From contig CAKRJM010000009.1 of the NCBI GenBank assembly GCA_934351765.1, positions 1 through 22,893 of the forward strand: 22,893 nucleotides of DNA, written 5' to 3'. Below are positions 1-6,490 of the stretch, one piece after another. The DNA is from an uncultured Lachnospiraceae bacterium. GTDB lineage: Bacteria > Bacillota > Clostridia > Lachnospirales > Lachnospiraceae. Every line of letters begins with the position of its first letter. The first letter of the stretch is position 1. Position numbers and translations under genes: made by a program. The notes under the pieces are model-generated. The model saw only the letters and a list, made by a program, of their open reading frames with translations. It did not search any database and had not been told where the DNA came from.

Positions 1-143
1 ACCTCTTGCCGTCGTACACGATCGTGTCTCCGATCCGCGCAAACTCATCACCGATTCTCACCCCTTTCAGTTCTTCATGTCCATCCCGTATTATATACAG
101 GTATTTGACAGTCCTATAATCAACGCGGTCTGCCAGCCATCTG
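1..143. repeat. 143-bp direct repeat, copy 1
   Basis: This stretch matches 2866-3008 in the same orientation with about three mismatches by eye (two near 78-80, one near 127). Identity ends abruptly after CCATCTG at 143. The left limit cannot be seen because the repeat reaches the window edge, so the true repeat may be longer. Confidence 0.95.
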
Positions 144-222
144 GGAGCCAGTCTGTCCGCATCTTCGGTTAAAACATACCTCTGTTTATTCCTCTGTATG
201 GCAGATGTTGGTGATTTTTCCA
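1..222 (-). CDS. Small phage protein of unknown function, partial (runs off the left edge)
   Basis: The frame opens with ATG at 222 and stays open to the window edge, giving at least 74 residues (begins MEKSPTSAIQRNKQRYVL). The start lies inside the 3' end of the DUF6275 gene in another frame, and a GAGG sits six bases upstream, so the two genes are probably translationally coupled. Positions 1-143 are repeated almost exactly at 2866-3008, where the same reading frame ends seven residues further on; a full-length protein of about 80 residues is therefore expected. I do not recognise the family. The segment DYRTVKYLYIIRDG followed by GVRIGDEFARIGD looks like a small beta-rich phage accessory protein. 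The stop codon lies outside the window. Confidence 0.5.
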
Positions 223-470
223 TACACGTCCTCATACAGTTCCTGTTTATCTCCGTTATAAGTGTACTCGGCATAGATACCATCCCCACTGATCGTCGTG
301 GAGGCAAGACACTTATAATTCTGTAATGTCTTGCAAGACCACACCACAAACACATTGGACAAATCAATTGGTGGCGTCAACGGTGTATCCGCAAGTCCAT
401 TCCTGTTATACCATTCAACCAGTTTCTTTTTGCATACACTCTGAAAATGTTCCATTCCTGTAATAATCAT
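186..470 (-). CDS. DUF6275-type small phage protein
   Basis: A 94-residue protein with the stretch VFVVWSCKTLQNYKCLASTT followed by a YTYNGDK segment, which I recognise as the signature of the DUF6275 phage protein family. Its function is unknown. The ATG at 470 is preceded by AGAGAGG at a spacing of nine bases, directly downstream of the terminator at 491-522, so the gene starts a new cassette after yjcQ. A second ATG at 455 has no usable ribosome site. The gene overlaps the next small ORF, whose ATG is at 222. The length looks complete and no defects are visible. Confidence 0.7.
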   Translation of the reverse strand: MIITGMEHFQSVCKKKLVEWYNRNGLADTPLTPPIDLSNVFVVWSCKTLQNYKCLASTTISGDGIYAEYTYNGDKQELYEDVYGKITNICHTEE

Positions 471-490
471 GTTTTCAACCTCTCTTTCTT

Positions 491-522
491 AAAAATACCA
501 CCGGCCTCTCGACTGGTGGTAT
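491..522 (-). terminator. Intrinsic terminator after yjcQ (repeated type)
   Basis: On the minus strand ATACCACC pairs with GGTGGTAT and is followed by TTTTT. The 34 bases 491-524 are identical, loop included, to 3508-3541. It lies between the yjcQ stop and the DUF6275 start. Confidence 0.85.
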
Positions 523-527
523 CTGTC

Positions 528-866
528 TCATAAGAATAATTCCCATATTGTTTTTGCTTCTTTTAGTGTTTCGCAAATTCTTCTAATTTTAGAATTGTCC
601 TGCAGGTAATCAATCCCCGCCGGTGTGATTTTCAGACTCTGGTAATCTATCAGCACAATGTCCCCGCCCCAGGCTCTGACGATATTTCCAATAACAAAAC
701 CCTGTTCTTGCATCATGTCAACGGTTTCCATCAGCTGTTCTTCGGAAATTGGGAAGTCTTTTGTTAAAGGCAAGATATATTCTTCATCCACATTCATTCG
801 CTTATATTTTTTATACAAATAGACTAATAGTTTTGCAACTATCGTATAATAATCCGATTTTCCCAT
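528..866 (-). CDS. yjcQ: YjcQ-family phage protein
   Basis: The protein is about 112 residues and resembles YjcQ, a phage- and prophage-associated family with a winged-helix-like appearance. Recognisable segments are MGKSDYYTIVAKLLVYLYKK at the N-terminus and LKITPAGIDYLQDNSK near the C-terminus. The open frame extends up to 956, but a rho-independent terminator sits at 909-938 between that upstream start and the body. I therefore place the start at the ATG at 866, where the family usually begins; a purine-rich AAAGTGAGAAAG precedes it. It lies downstream of the toxin-immunity pair and upstream of its own terminator. The biochemical function is unknown; a link to immunity or regulation would be speculation. 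Confidence 0.7.
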   Translation of the reverse strand: MGKSDYYTIVAKLLVYLYKKYKRMNVDEEYILPLTKDFPISEEQLMETVDMMQEQGFVIGNIVRAWGGDIVLIDYQSLKITPAGIDYLQDNSKIRRICETLKEAKTIWELFL

Positions 867-908
867 AGTGACTTTCTCACTTTCTTTAAGTGGTCTGAAA
901 ATTGGTAT

Positions 909-938
909 AAAAATACCACGGTGCTTGTGCATCGTGGT
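909..938 (-). terminator. Intrinsic terminator after the candidate immunity gene
   Basis: On the minus strand ACCACG pairs with CGTGGT, with an inner TGC/GCA extension, followed by TTTTT. It has the same ACCAC...GTGGTATTTTT design as the terminators at 491 and 3508 but a different loop. Confidence 0.75.
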
Positions 939-939
939 T

Positions 940-1254
940 TCATTGATAATTTTCAAACACTATAGAAATACGCCCATCAGCTTCTTTCCAAAATGCAAAA
1001 GTGAACTTAGCTTCACACGTTTTTTCCTGAAACAATTTCCCAAAACCCTTTTTCCATTCCCGTTCAAACGTATCAGCATTTTGAATCGGAACAAGCCAGC
1101 CGCTGAAATCTTCTCCTTCCATATCCTCCGTTTCAAAGTCCCTGCCTTCGCCGGCATATCCAAAAAACACACAATCTCTTTTTCGAGCTGCACTTTGAAT
1201 TAATTCCCAAAAACGATTAAACTTGTGACTTTCTTGCGTTTTTAACCCTCGCAT
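940..1254 (-). CDS. Candidate immunity protein for the MuF-linked toxin
   Basis: A 104-residue, charged, probably cytosolic protein with no signal peptide or membrane segment. The ATG at 1254 follows AAGGAGG at good spacing. It overlaps the 3' end of the toxin-tailed head protein by 38 bp, the usual arrangement for a toxin and its cognate immunity gene. Visible features are NRFWELIQSAARKRDCVFF, an acidic FETEDMEGEDFSGWLVP stretch and several aromatic residues, consistent with a protein that plugs a basic nuclease surface. I cannot assign a named immunity family. The role is inferred from position and composition. Confidence 0.55.
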   Translation of the reverse strand: MRGLKTQESHKFNRFWELIQSAARKRDCVFFGYAGEGRDFETEDMEGEDFSGWLVPIQNADTFEREWKKGFGKLFQEKTCEAKFTFAFWKEADGRISIVFENYQ

Positions 1255-2329
1255 TGGATACGCCTCCTTTCAAAATTGTAATAAATTCTCCGTTTTCGCT
1301 TTCCACTACAACATCATTATCCTTAATATGGAATAATACAGGGTATTCTTGCCCTCTCCACTCTCCATAGCAGCGTTCATCTGCATTACTTATGATATTT
1401 GAAATCTTTTTTCGCATAAAGTCTCTTGCTGCTGGATCAGACGGATCTAAACCATAATCTCTTGCATGCTTTCCTACTTTTATGCCAAACTGAGCATTAC
1501 CCATGGTAACCTCATGCTGTACATAGAGATTTCCTGTAACAGGGTTTTTGGGAAAAAGCTGGCTTTCTTTTATTCTATCACGCTTTTTTGTTTCTGTCGA
1601 GTTGCCCTGTATGATTTTTCCATCTACAGCCGCACCCCTTTTTTCCGCATACGCCGCTCGCTTCTGCTCGTTGATTTTATCTTTATTCTCCGCATAACGT
1701 GCACGCCGCATGGCATTGATGTCGCCGCCGGCGACATTGTACTCTTCCAGATACTTCTCCGGATCATACCCAGCTACGGTGCTGCGCCCATCAAAACGGA
1801 CTGCATATTCGCAGTTGCAGTTTGCATGGATATGTTCCGCATGTCCATTCCTGAGAGCGTTCTTTGATATCTCCTGCCAGCCTCTGGACGCCAGTGTGAT
1901 GCAGAATGCACAGGTATCTCCATGCGGAATCCACGCAAACTGTGCCCCGTCTCTCCTGGCATTCTTCAAGGTCGTATCGGCACCCACCTGTTTGACCAGC
2001 CTTGCGGCTGTGTCCGGAATCTTCGCTTGAGACTGCTTCATGGTACCCTGAACTGCCTTTGCAACTTCCCAGCGCTCCGGGAGCTCCGCCATTTCCGCAG
2101 TCTGCACGACGGCTCCCTGCGCCGCGGCTGTCGCTTCATACATCTGGCACGCAAGCGCACCGGCGGCCTGTCCATAACGCCCAGTCAAAGAATAGGCATA
2201 ATCAATCAGCGCCTGTTTGTCATCGGTCCCATGTTTACTTATCCATGCTTCCAGCATATCAGCCGCTTTCTGACTGATCTGAGACATTCGATTGATGTAC
2301 GCTTTCCACACTGTCTCCGTTATCTTCAC
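1217..2329 (-). CDS. MuF-type phage head protein with C-terminal nuclease-like toxin domain
   Basis: A 370-residue protein in three parts. Residues 1-180 form a phage head-morphogenesis (MuF/VG6-like) region ending in a metal-binding cluster with C140, C143, H168, C171 and C173. Residues 200-260 are a charged linker. Residues 270-370 form a compact basic domain (GKHARDYGLDPSDP, WRGQEYPVLFHIK, GEFITILKGG) resembling the phage BECR-fold (barnase/EndoU/colicin E5-like, PBECR) nuclease domains reported in phage polyvalent proteins. MuF proteins sit at the portal and can be packaged in the virion, so the domain could be delivered into the host or aimed at competitors. The start is a GTG at 2329 with GGAGGAG upstream, inside the end of the portal gene. 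The ORF is intact while neighbouring head genes are broken. The toxin assignment is by motif resemblance only. Confidence 0.65.
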   Translation of the reverse strand: MKITETVWKAYINRMSQISQKAADMLEAWISKHGTDDKQALIDYAYSLTGRYGQAAGALACQMYEATAAAQGAVVQTAEMAELPERWEVAKAVQGTMKQSQAKIPDTAARLVKQVGADTTLKNARRDGAQFAWIPHGDTCAFCITLASRGWQEISKNALRNGHAEHIHANCNCEYAVRFDGRSTVAGYDPEKYLEEYNVAGGDINAMRRARYAENKDKINEQKRAAYAEKRGAAVDGKIIQGNSTETKKRDRIKESQLFPKNPVTGNLYVQHEVTMGNAQFGIKVGKHARDYGLDPSDPAARDFMRKKISNIISNADERCYGEWRGQEYPVLFHIKDNDVVVESENGEFITILKGGVSNARVKNARKSQV

Positions 2330-2860
2330 TGCCGAACTCCTCCATCAGAATGGATTCTCCTCTTGTCCTCTGATCCTGCGCCCTGATCCTTCGAATATCC
2401 GCCTGATCGAACCCGATCATCTCCAGGAATATATCTGTTTTGGCAAATCCCTCTCTGGCCGTGGCTATTTTAAGTGCAGCGTCTGCGGTAGATGAAACCG
2501 AAGGCATTGCCGGGTTTTGAAATGCGCGATCAGCTCCTGCGTTCCATCCGGAAGGTCGTTCGGAGTGGTTCCCAACTCTACTGCAAGCGCCATCTTGCCG
2601 ATCCGGTATAACGAATCTCCGTTTGCCGCATTCAACTGTTCTGCCAGAAGAATCAGCGTCTGGCTCTGTGCGATGATTGCTTCGCGTGAAGTTGGATTAG
2701 CATCATTCACAACACCTGTATCCACAATCGTGTTGGTTTCGTATTCCAGCGTGACATCGCCTGCTTTCCTATGAAATAAAAACAGCACCCAGCGTCCTGT
2801 TGCGTGCTTCCCTGCTGTTTCACGGACAGCTCCGAAATATGGGGATCACCGCCTCTCTAT
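2259..2860 (-). pseudogene. Phage portal protein, C-terminal fragment with a frameshift
   Basis: Two adjoining frames make up the last part of an SPP1-type portal protein. The upstream frame (about 2857-2505) carries GDVTLEYETNTI, then TLILLAEQLNAANGDSLYRI and a DLPDGTQELIAHFKT segment. The downstream frame (2507-2259) continues with MPSVSSTADAALKIATAREG and FDQADIRRIRAQDQRTRG. Adding one C in the ACCCGGCA run near 2505 would join them, so a one-base deletion is the simplest reading. The N-terminal two thirds of a portal is absent; the fragment starts right beside repeat copy 2, preceded by an in-frame stop (TGA at 2846-2848). A portal directly upstream of a MuF gene is the normal phage order. 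Confidence 0.65.
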
Positions 2861-3008
2861 GGATAACCTCTTGCCGTCGTACACGATCGTGTCTCCGATC
2901 CGCGCAAACTCATCACCGATTCTCACCCCTTTCAGTTCTTCAGGCCCATCCCGTATTATATACAGGTATTTGACAGTCCTATAATCAACGCAGTCTGCCA
3001 GCCATCTG
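2846..3008 (-). pseudogene. Second copy of the small phage gene, 3' part only
   Basis: This is the 3' end of the gene seen at 1-222, ending RLSIERR at a TGA (2846-2848). In this copy the first 20 or so codons are replaced by DUF4406 sequence, so the open frame up to 3064 is a chimera whose N-terminal 19 residues come from an out-of-frame DUF4406 gene. Differences from copy 1 include His to Pro and Arg to Cys changes. It is probably not functional. Confidence 0.6.
2866..3008. repeat. 143-bp direct repeat, copy 2
   Basis: Copy of 1-143 in direct orientation with about three mismatches. Its right limit, after CCATCTG, coincides with the junction to DUF4406 sequence. A shared GATGGCTGGCAGAC stretch at the junction suggests homology-assisted recombination. 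Confidence 0.95.
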
Positions 3009-3225
3009 CAAAATATACTACATCCGCCTCGACCAAGAGTTTGAATGACTCTCACAGATACCAAAGAGGCTTTGCGTCCACGGGTGCTTTCTCAAAGAAT
3101 GAGTCAATGACCTCCACCGGTTCTCCGATCAGCTTTTCTGCGCACTTAATTGCTTTGGTGCGCTCCTCGCGGATTTTCTCATCTGTCTTTCCTCTCATCG
3201 GCTGGCTGATAAATAATTTCTTCAT
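3000..3225 (-). pseudogene. DUF4406-type phage protein, broken by a nonsense codon and a fusion junction
   Basis: The ATG at 3225 opens MKKLFISQPMRGKTDEKIRE, then EPVEVIDSFF and AKPLWYL, the hallmark of DUF4406 phage proteins (nucleoside 2-deoxyribosyltransferase-like fold). The frame stops at TGA (3052-3054) after 57 residues. Reading through, it continues in the same frame with ESFKLLVEADVVYFADGW, exactly what the family has next; Gly is usual where the TGA now stands, so one G-to-T change explains the stop. After ADGW the sequence switches into the direct repeat and the family match ends. A ribosome site (GAGAGG) precedes the start. The gene has therefore suffered two independent lesions. 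Confidence 0.75.
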
Positions 3226-3258
3226 GCTTCATAACCTCTCTTTCTGAAAAATGGGTAC

Positions 3259-3287
3259 AAAAATACCACCCAGGGCCTGCCTGCGTG
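3259..3287 (-). terminator. Intrinsic terminator of the repeated type, imperfect copy
   Basis: On the minus strand CACGCAGG pairs with CCTGGGTG (one mismatch) and is followed by GTATTTTTG. It shares the GGTGGTATTTTT 3' half with the terminators at 491 and 3508 and follows the stop of the 47-residue ORF. Confidence 0.6.
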
Positions 3288-3310
3288 TTTACAACTAATT
3301 CAATATCTTT

Positions 3311-3454
3311 CTAATATAAAATTTTACCGTATTTTGTACAACGTCGCACATAACCGCCACACGAACCAGCCTCACGGCTCCAATGCTTACGATAATGATG
3401 GGAACATTTTGGTTTTTGAAAGAATTTTCTCCATATCCATGATATCAGCTTTAT
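3311..3454 (-). pseudogene. Small zinc-ribbon-like phage protein with no normal start codon
   Basis: An open frame of 47 codons reads KLISWIWRKFFQKPKCSHHY and then REAGSCGGYVRRCTKYGKILY. The spacing of cysteines and histidines (C-x-H-H, C, C) looks like a small zinc ribbon of the kind found in phage genomes. The expected last ligand in a C-x-x-C pair is Tyr here. A strong AAGGAAGGTG site lies five bases upstream of an ATA codon (3452-3454) where an ATG would be expected, and no ATG, GTG or TTG is available in frame nearby. The gene is flanked by its own terminators. I read it as a decayed gene; the function is unknown. Confidence 0.5.
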
Positions 3455-3471
3455 AAAATCACCTTCCTTAC

Positions 3472-3489
3472 AGTTGCAATATCGCAACT
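3472..3489. promoter_or_regulatory. Operator-like palindrome AGTTGCAATATCGCAACT
   Basis: An 18-bp near-perfect inverted repeat (six-base arms) sits between the terminator at 3508-3539 and the small zinc-ribbon-like frame. It could be a repressor site. On the plus strand the right arm runs into TTTTT, so a weak plus-strand hairpin terminator is an alternative. Confidence 0.35.
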
Positions 3490-3507
3490 TTTTCTAAAAT
3501 TCTCCAC

Positions 3508-3539
3508 AAAAATACCACCGGCCTCTCGACTGGTGGTAT
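3508..3539 (-). terminator. Intrinsic terminator identical to the one at 491
   Basis: ATACCACC and GGTGGTAT arms are followed on the minus strand by TTTTTG. It overlaps the stop of the 45-residue ORF and shares 34 identical bases, including the loop, with 491-524. Confidence 0.85.
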
Positions 3540-3677
3540 CTACTTCTTAAGCTTTTCGCTTTCCTGCTTAAGCTTTTCGTTTTCCTGCTTAATGGGTCCC
3601 TTTTCCAAAAGCGCTATATACTCTTCTACTGTCATTTCAAACTTTCCGTCCAAGATTCCCTCAAAATCTCTATCCAT
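3540..3677 (-). CDS. 45-residue acidic/coiled-coil phage protein
   Basis: The start is the ATG at 3677 after AAGGAGG, not the upstream in-frame codon, giving MDRDFEGILDGKFEMTVEEY and then a lysine/glutamate-rich tail with the repeated unit EKLKQES/EKLKK, encoded by a tandem DNA repeat of about 21 bp. The tail is likely a short coiled coil. It begins 14 bp after the minor capsid gene stop and ends at its own terminator. The family is unknown. Confidence 0.6.
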   Translation of the reverse strand: MDRDFEGILDGKFEMTVEEYIALLEKGPIKQENEKLKQESEKLKK

Positions 3678-3691
3678 AATTTTCCTCCTTC

Positions 3692-5290
3692 CTACTTTCC
3701 TCTTTCTATGCCAACAGAATAACATTTTTTCAGGAAGTTTTCAATGCCTTTATCAATATTTGACCCAGACTGCTTTAGGCAATCCTTCATAAGGTCTGCT
3801 GTTTTTTTATAATCAAAATGCTTGGTTTTTGATATGTAACTGACCTTGCCAAGATTCGTTACGATTGTCATTGTTTTCACCGAACTGTGCCTCATAATAA
3901 CACCAATATCATTCGCCGAAAAATCTGTCAATCCAGGGTGGTTATGGCATAGGATAAGCGAATTTTTTGATTTTGACACTAGATTGTGGTAAGTATTCAC
4001 ATCAGAGTATATGTCTACCGAATGCCTATCGCCTTTTACAAAATCAGTCCGTTTACCTGTAAATATATCTATTAAACCTGCAACCTCATTGCTTTCATTT
4101 TCATCCATAGAGTATTTCAGTAATTCTTTATGAGTTTGTGTCAGCATCTGTGCAATATTAGATGGCAAATCGCTTGGAGCGACCGATTGCACTTTTTCAA
4201 TCGCTTGGTCTGTTATTAATACCTTCTCGCCTCTGTTTTTCTGCATCACTCCGATCATCTGCCCCTTCGTCGGCGTGACTCTTCCCCTCAGTCCGTCCTG
4301 CAGGATTCGCTGTTTCTGCTCCGGCAGTCCCATCTTTCTGGAAAAGTCCACATAGTTCTGCATCTGTCCCTGGTATCTGGCCTTTTTGAGTATGATGGCT
4401 TTTTCATCAGCCCCGCCCTCCTGAAGTAACCTCACCTGCTGCCTGGTGGCGCGGATCTCCCGCTCGCGCCTGCGCTGCTCCTGAAGTGCTTCATAGGTGG
4501 TATATTTCTTCCCGTAATACTCTTTCGGGGTATTCTCCTCATCGATCATCTCCTGAAGCTGCTCATCGGTGTAGGTTCTCGCGGAAACGCCCGGAATAAA
4601 CGGAAGGTAATCGTGATAGCAGTTTGCCCCACAGAGCCCTGTCACATCGCCCAGGCCGCAGACGCTTACAAGCTCCTCCTTCGTCCAGACACGGCCTTCC
4701 CAGGGCTGATGAGACGGCCTGGCGCCCACATGATAGGACACCTCATAGCTGTCCGTGCCAAAATCCGCTGCAGTCTGCTCATTGATCAGTGCTTGTACCT
4801 GCCGGAAGCCCGTCAGAACCGCCCTCCTGGCCGCCACATCGATCCGATTATGTACGCCAGAGTCATAAATCCACCCAGCGCACTCCGGAGGCCGTCATGC
4901 GGCTCACAGCGCGCTGGATGACTGTCTCGTAAGAGAATGCTCCGGACTGGATATCCAGAACTGCATTGTCCAGCGTTGACCGGTAAAACTCCATCAACGG
5001 AGAATACTGGATCCTGCCGTCCGCCCCCGGATCGCGAACCCCATCGATGCTGCCAGGTTCCCGTACTTCCCGGAGAGCTGCTTCTTTACGACCTGTGTCA
5101 GCTGTCGCAGCGGTGTGTTCCGCTCAAACGGGATCTGCCGCATACCGGACACCTTGTAGGCTCTGGCAAGCCGGTAATACTGCCTGTCGACCTCATCCGA
5201 AAAGATATATTCCATTTCGGCATCTGCCTTCTGCAACGTCTCCTTGATCCAGTGGAAAGAAGTGGTCGGCCTGAATATACTGGACCGCAA
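3692..5290 (-). pseudogene. Phage minor capsid protein (Phage_min_cap2) with JAMM-like C-terminal domain, two frameshifts
   Basis: Three frame segments make one gene. Segment one (TTG start at 5290 after AAGGAGG, to about 5050) has RQIPFERNTPLRQLTQVVKK. Segment two (about 5050-4868) has YSPLMEFYRSTLDNAVLDI and ASGVRWVD. Segment three (from about 4866 to 3692) has GVHNRIDVAARRAVLTGFRQ, then GARPSHQPWEGRVW and GDVTGLCGANCYHDYLPF. These are successive blocks of the pfam06152 minor capsid family. One extra base near 4867-4869 and one indel near 5050 account for the shifts. The last 130 residues carry a JAMM-type pattern, with residues numbered in the downstream segment: E251, H298-x-H300, S307 and D310, in LILCHNHPGLTDFSANDI. 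JAMM domains are zinc peptidases or deubiquitinase-like enzymes; here it may be effector cargo on a head protein. The JAMM segment itself is intact. Confidence 0.7.
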
Positions 5291-5316
5291 GTCCTCCTTG
5301 TCTCCCCTCGCGGGGT

Positions 5317-5472
5317 TTATACTTTTGTTCTTGCCTTTTCTCGTGCTCTCGGCATCCAGCCGATCGTTCCGACTGCCCGGTCTACAATGTCTTTCAGTAC
5401 TTGCTGCCGTTCTTCCGCGGTTAAATCCACTGGGCTCTTGTTACGGTCTTCGATTACCAGCACTACTTTCAC
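5317..5472 (-). CDS. 51-residue phage protein of unknown function
   Basis: A GTG at 5472 preceded by GGGAGG opens a 51-residue frame (VKVVLVIEDRNKSPVDLTAE, ending REKARTKV) that stops at 5317-5319, 26 bp before the minor capsid start. It overlaps the stop of the fragment upstream as GTGA, a coupling signal. It is charged with no membrane segment. Short genes of this size between portal and minor capsid genes are common in phages. The family is not recognised. Confidence 0.55.
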   Translation of the reverse strand: MKVVLVIEDRNKSPVDLTAEERQQVLKDIVDRAVGTIGWMPRAREKARTKV

Positions 5473-5546
5473 TGCACCACCTCCCTCTGTATGATATTCC
5501 GCGGTTTGCTGTCTGGTTCCTGTGTCTCTATTAACTTTTTACAGCT
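5469..5546 (-). pseudogene. 3' stub of an upstream phage gene (possibly portal)
   Basis: An open frame of 25 codons ending TQEPDSKPRNIIQREVVQ overlaps the start of the 51-residue gene by GTGA, as translationally coupled genes do. It is closed upstream by TAA at 5547-5549, right at the inverted repeat at 5548-5585. I read it as the tail of a gene whose body was deleted. A portal is guessed from the usual phage order only. Confidence 0.3.
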
Positions 5547-5547
5547 T

Positions 5548-5585
5548 TACTCCTATCCTTTAAATAACCACACCGGAAAGGAGTA
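5548..5585. repeat. Inverted repeat at the switch between minus- and plus-strand genes
   Basis: TACTCCTATCC (5548-5558) and GGAAAGGAGTA (5575-5585) are complementary over 11 bases with one mismatch and a 16-base spacer. It marks the point where minus-strand phage structural genes give way to plus-strand gene fragments. It could be a recombination scar, an operator or a terminator; no T-run supports the last. The bases up to 5654 hold no intact gene. Confidence 0.4.
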
Positions 5586-5654
5586 TGTTATAGCTTGCAC
5601 TGCTTTCTCCGTTTTGCTTTATCTGGCAGTTCATAATATGAAAGCAGTAACAGA

Positions 5655-5840
5655 GAACCAAATATAAACACCATCAAAAAAATAGCAGACTGTCTAAATG
5701 TTTCCGCGGACACGCTTCTGGGAATTGAAGATCATCAGCCTTCCAGCATCGCCGTCCATTTTGACAGCGAAGAATACACAGATGCCGAACTGGAAGAGAT
5801 CCGGCAGTTTGGCGCCTTTGTGAAAGATAGAAGAAAATAA
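5655..5840 (+). pseudogene. XRE-family repressor, C-terminal stub
   Basis: The frame EPNINTIKKIADCLNVSADT followed by LLGIEDHQPS matches the last helices of an HTH_3/XRE DNA-binding domain. The tail TDAELEEIRQFGAFVKDRRK is typical of small phage-type repressors. It ends at TAA 5838-5840. The first helices of the domain, including the recognition helix, are missing and an in-frame TAA lies a few codons upstream, so this is a remnant. Confidence 0.7.
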
Positions 5841-5865
5841 TTTATACGTGCTTTATTCATGTGTA

Positions 5866-5894
5866 TTGATCTTATGCGCATTGTATGCTATTAT
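5866..5894 (+). promoter_or_regulatory. Sigma-A-type promoter upstream of the orphan hicB
   Basis: TTGATC (5866-5871) and TATTAT (5889-5894) are separated by exactly 17 bases. Transcription would start near 5901, run through the hicA stub and reach hicB at 5999. A CGGGACT/AGTCCCG hairpin (5949-5967) lies in the leader over the hicA stop. Confidence 0.6.
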
Positions 5895-5905
5895 AGTATT
5901 GCAAG

Positions 5906-5962
5906 GGCGATATACCAAAAGGAACTGAAAACTCCATTCTGAAACAGGCGGGACTGAAATAG
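5906..5962 (+). pseudogene. hicA toxin, 3' stub
   Basis: The codons read GDIPKGTENSILKQAGLK and stop at TAG 5960-5962. This is the characteristic C-terminal end of HicA mRNA-interferase toxins, immediately upstream of a hicB as expected. The catalytic-histidine part is absent, with an in-frame TAG only a few codons upstream. Confidence 0.7.
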
Positions 5963-5998
5963 TCCCGTCTAGCCAATAACCACAAGGAGGTATATATT

Positions 5999-6418
5999 AT
6001 GTTATCTGCTTATCCAGCTTGTTTTATCAAAGAAGAGACCGGATATTCTGTTATTTTTCCTGATTTGGGCATTGCTACGTGCGGAGATGATTTAGAGGAC
6101 GCTTTAACTATGGCTATTGACTGCCTGGCCGGTTATCTGTATTCCGCCGATCTGGACAATGAAACGGTTCCTCCGGCGTCCAGTCTCAAAGATATTGATA
6201 TCCAAAAAGTTATGGATGAATTAGAAGTGACTTCGGACGAGGCTTTTGTGAATATCGTTACTGTAGATGTTCCCGAATATGCAAAAACTCATTTTACAAC
6301 ATCCGTCCGGAAAAATCTCACCATTCCCTCTTGGCTCAATGATGCCGCCATGAAACAGGGAATCAACTTCTCGCAGGTGCTTCAGGAAGCATTACTGCAA
6401 AAAGTACAGATGAAATAA
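5999..6418 (+). CDS. hicB: HicB-family antitoxin (orphan)
   Basis: A 139-residue protein. Residues 1-60 form a HicB-type partly degraded RNase-H-like domain (YPACFIKEETGYSVIFPDLG, then DDLEDALTMAIDCLAGYL). The C-terminus (RKNLTIPSWLNDAAMKQGIN, then FSQVLQEALLQK) is a ribbon-helix-helix-like DNA-binding tail. HicB normally binds and silences HicA and autorepresses the operon. The ATG at 5999 follows AAGGAGG. Its partner hicA survives only as a stub at 5906-5962, so it may be a free antitoxin or regulator, perhaps able to act on the second hicA at 6759. It is intact. Confidence 0.85.
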   Translation: MLSAYPACFIKEETGYSVIFPDLGIATCGDDLEDALTMAIDCLAGYLYSADLDNETVPPASSLKDIDIQKVMDELEVTSDEAFVNIVTVDVPEYAKTHFTTSVRKNLTIPSWLNDAAMKQGINFSQVLQEALLQKVQMK

Positions 6419-6429
6419 TCTTTTTACAA

Positions 6430-6454
6430 GGGAGCCGTGCCTTTAACGGCTCTC
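6430..6454 (+). terminator. Hairpin after the orphan hicB
   Basis: GAGCCGT (6432-6438) pairs with ACGGCTC (6446-6452) just after the hicB stop. No T-run follows on the plus strand, so termination would be weak; the hairpin may instead stabilise the mRNA 3' end. Confidence 0.45.
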
Positions 6455-6490
6455 TCAGTAAAAATACTATCGGGAAAGTACCGGGTATGA

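Noticed and set aside
866..956. N-terminal extension of yjcQ up to 956
   Set aside because: The terminator at 909-938 would interrupt it, and the family begins at the internal Met at 866.
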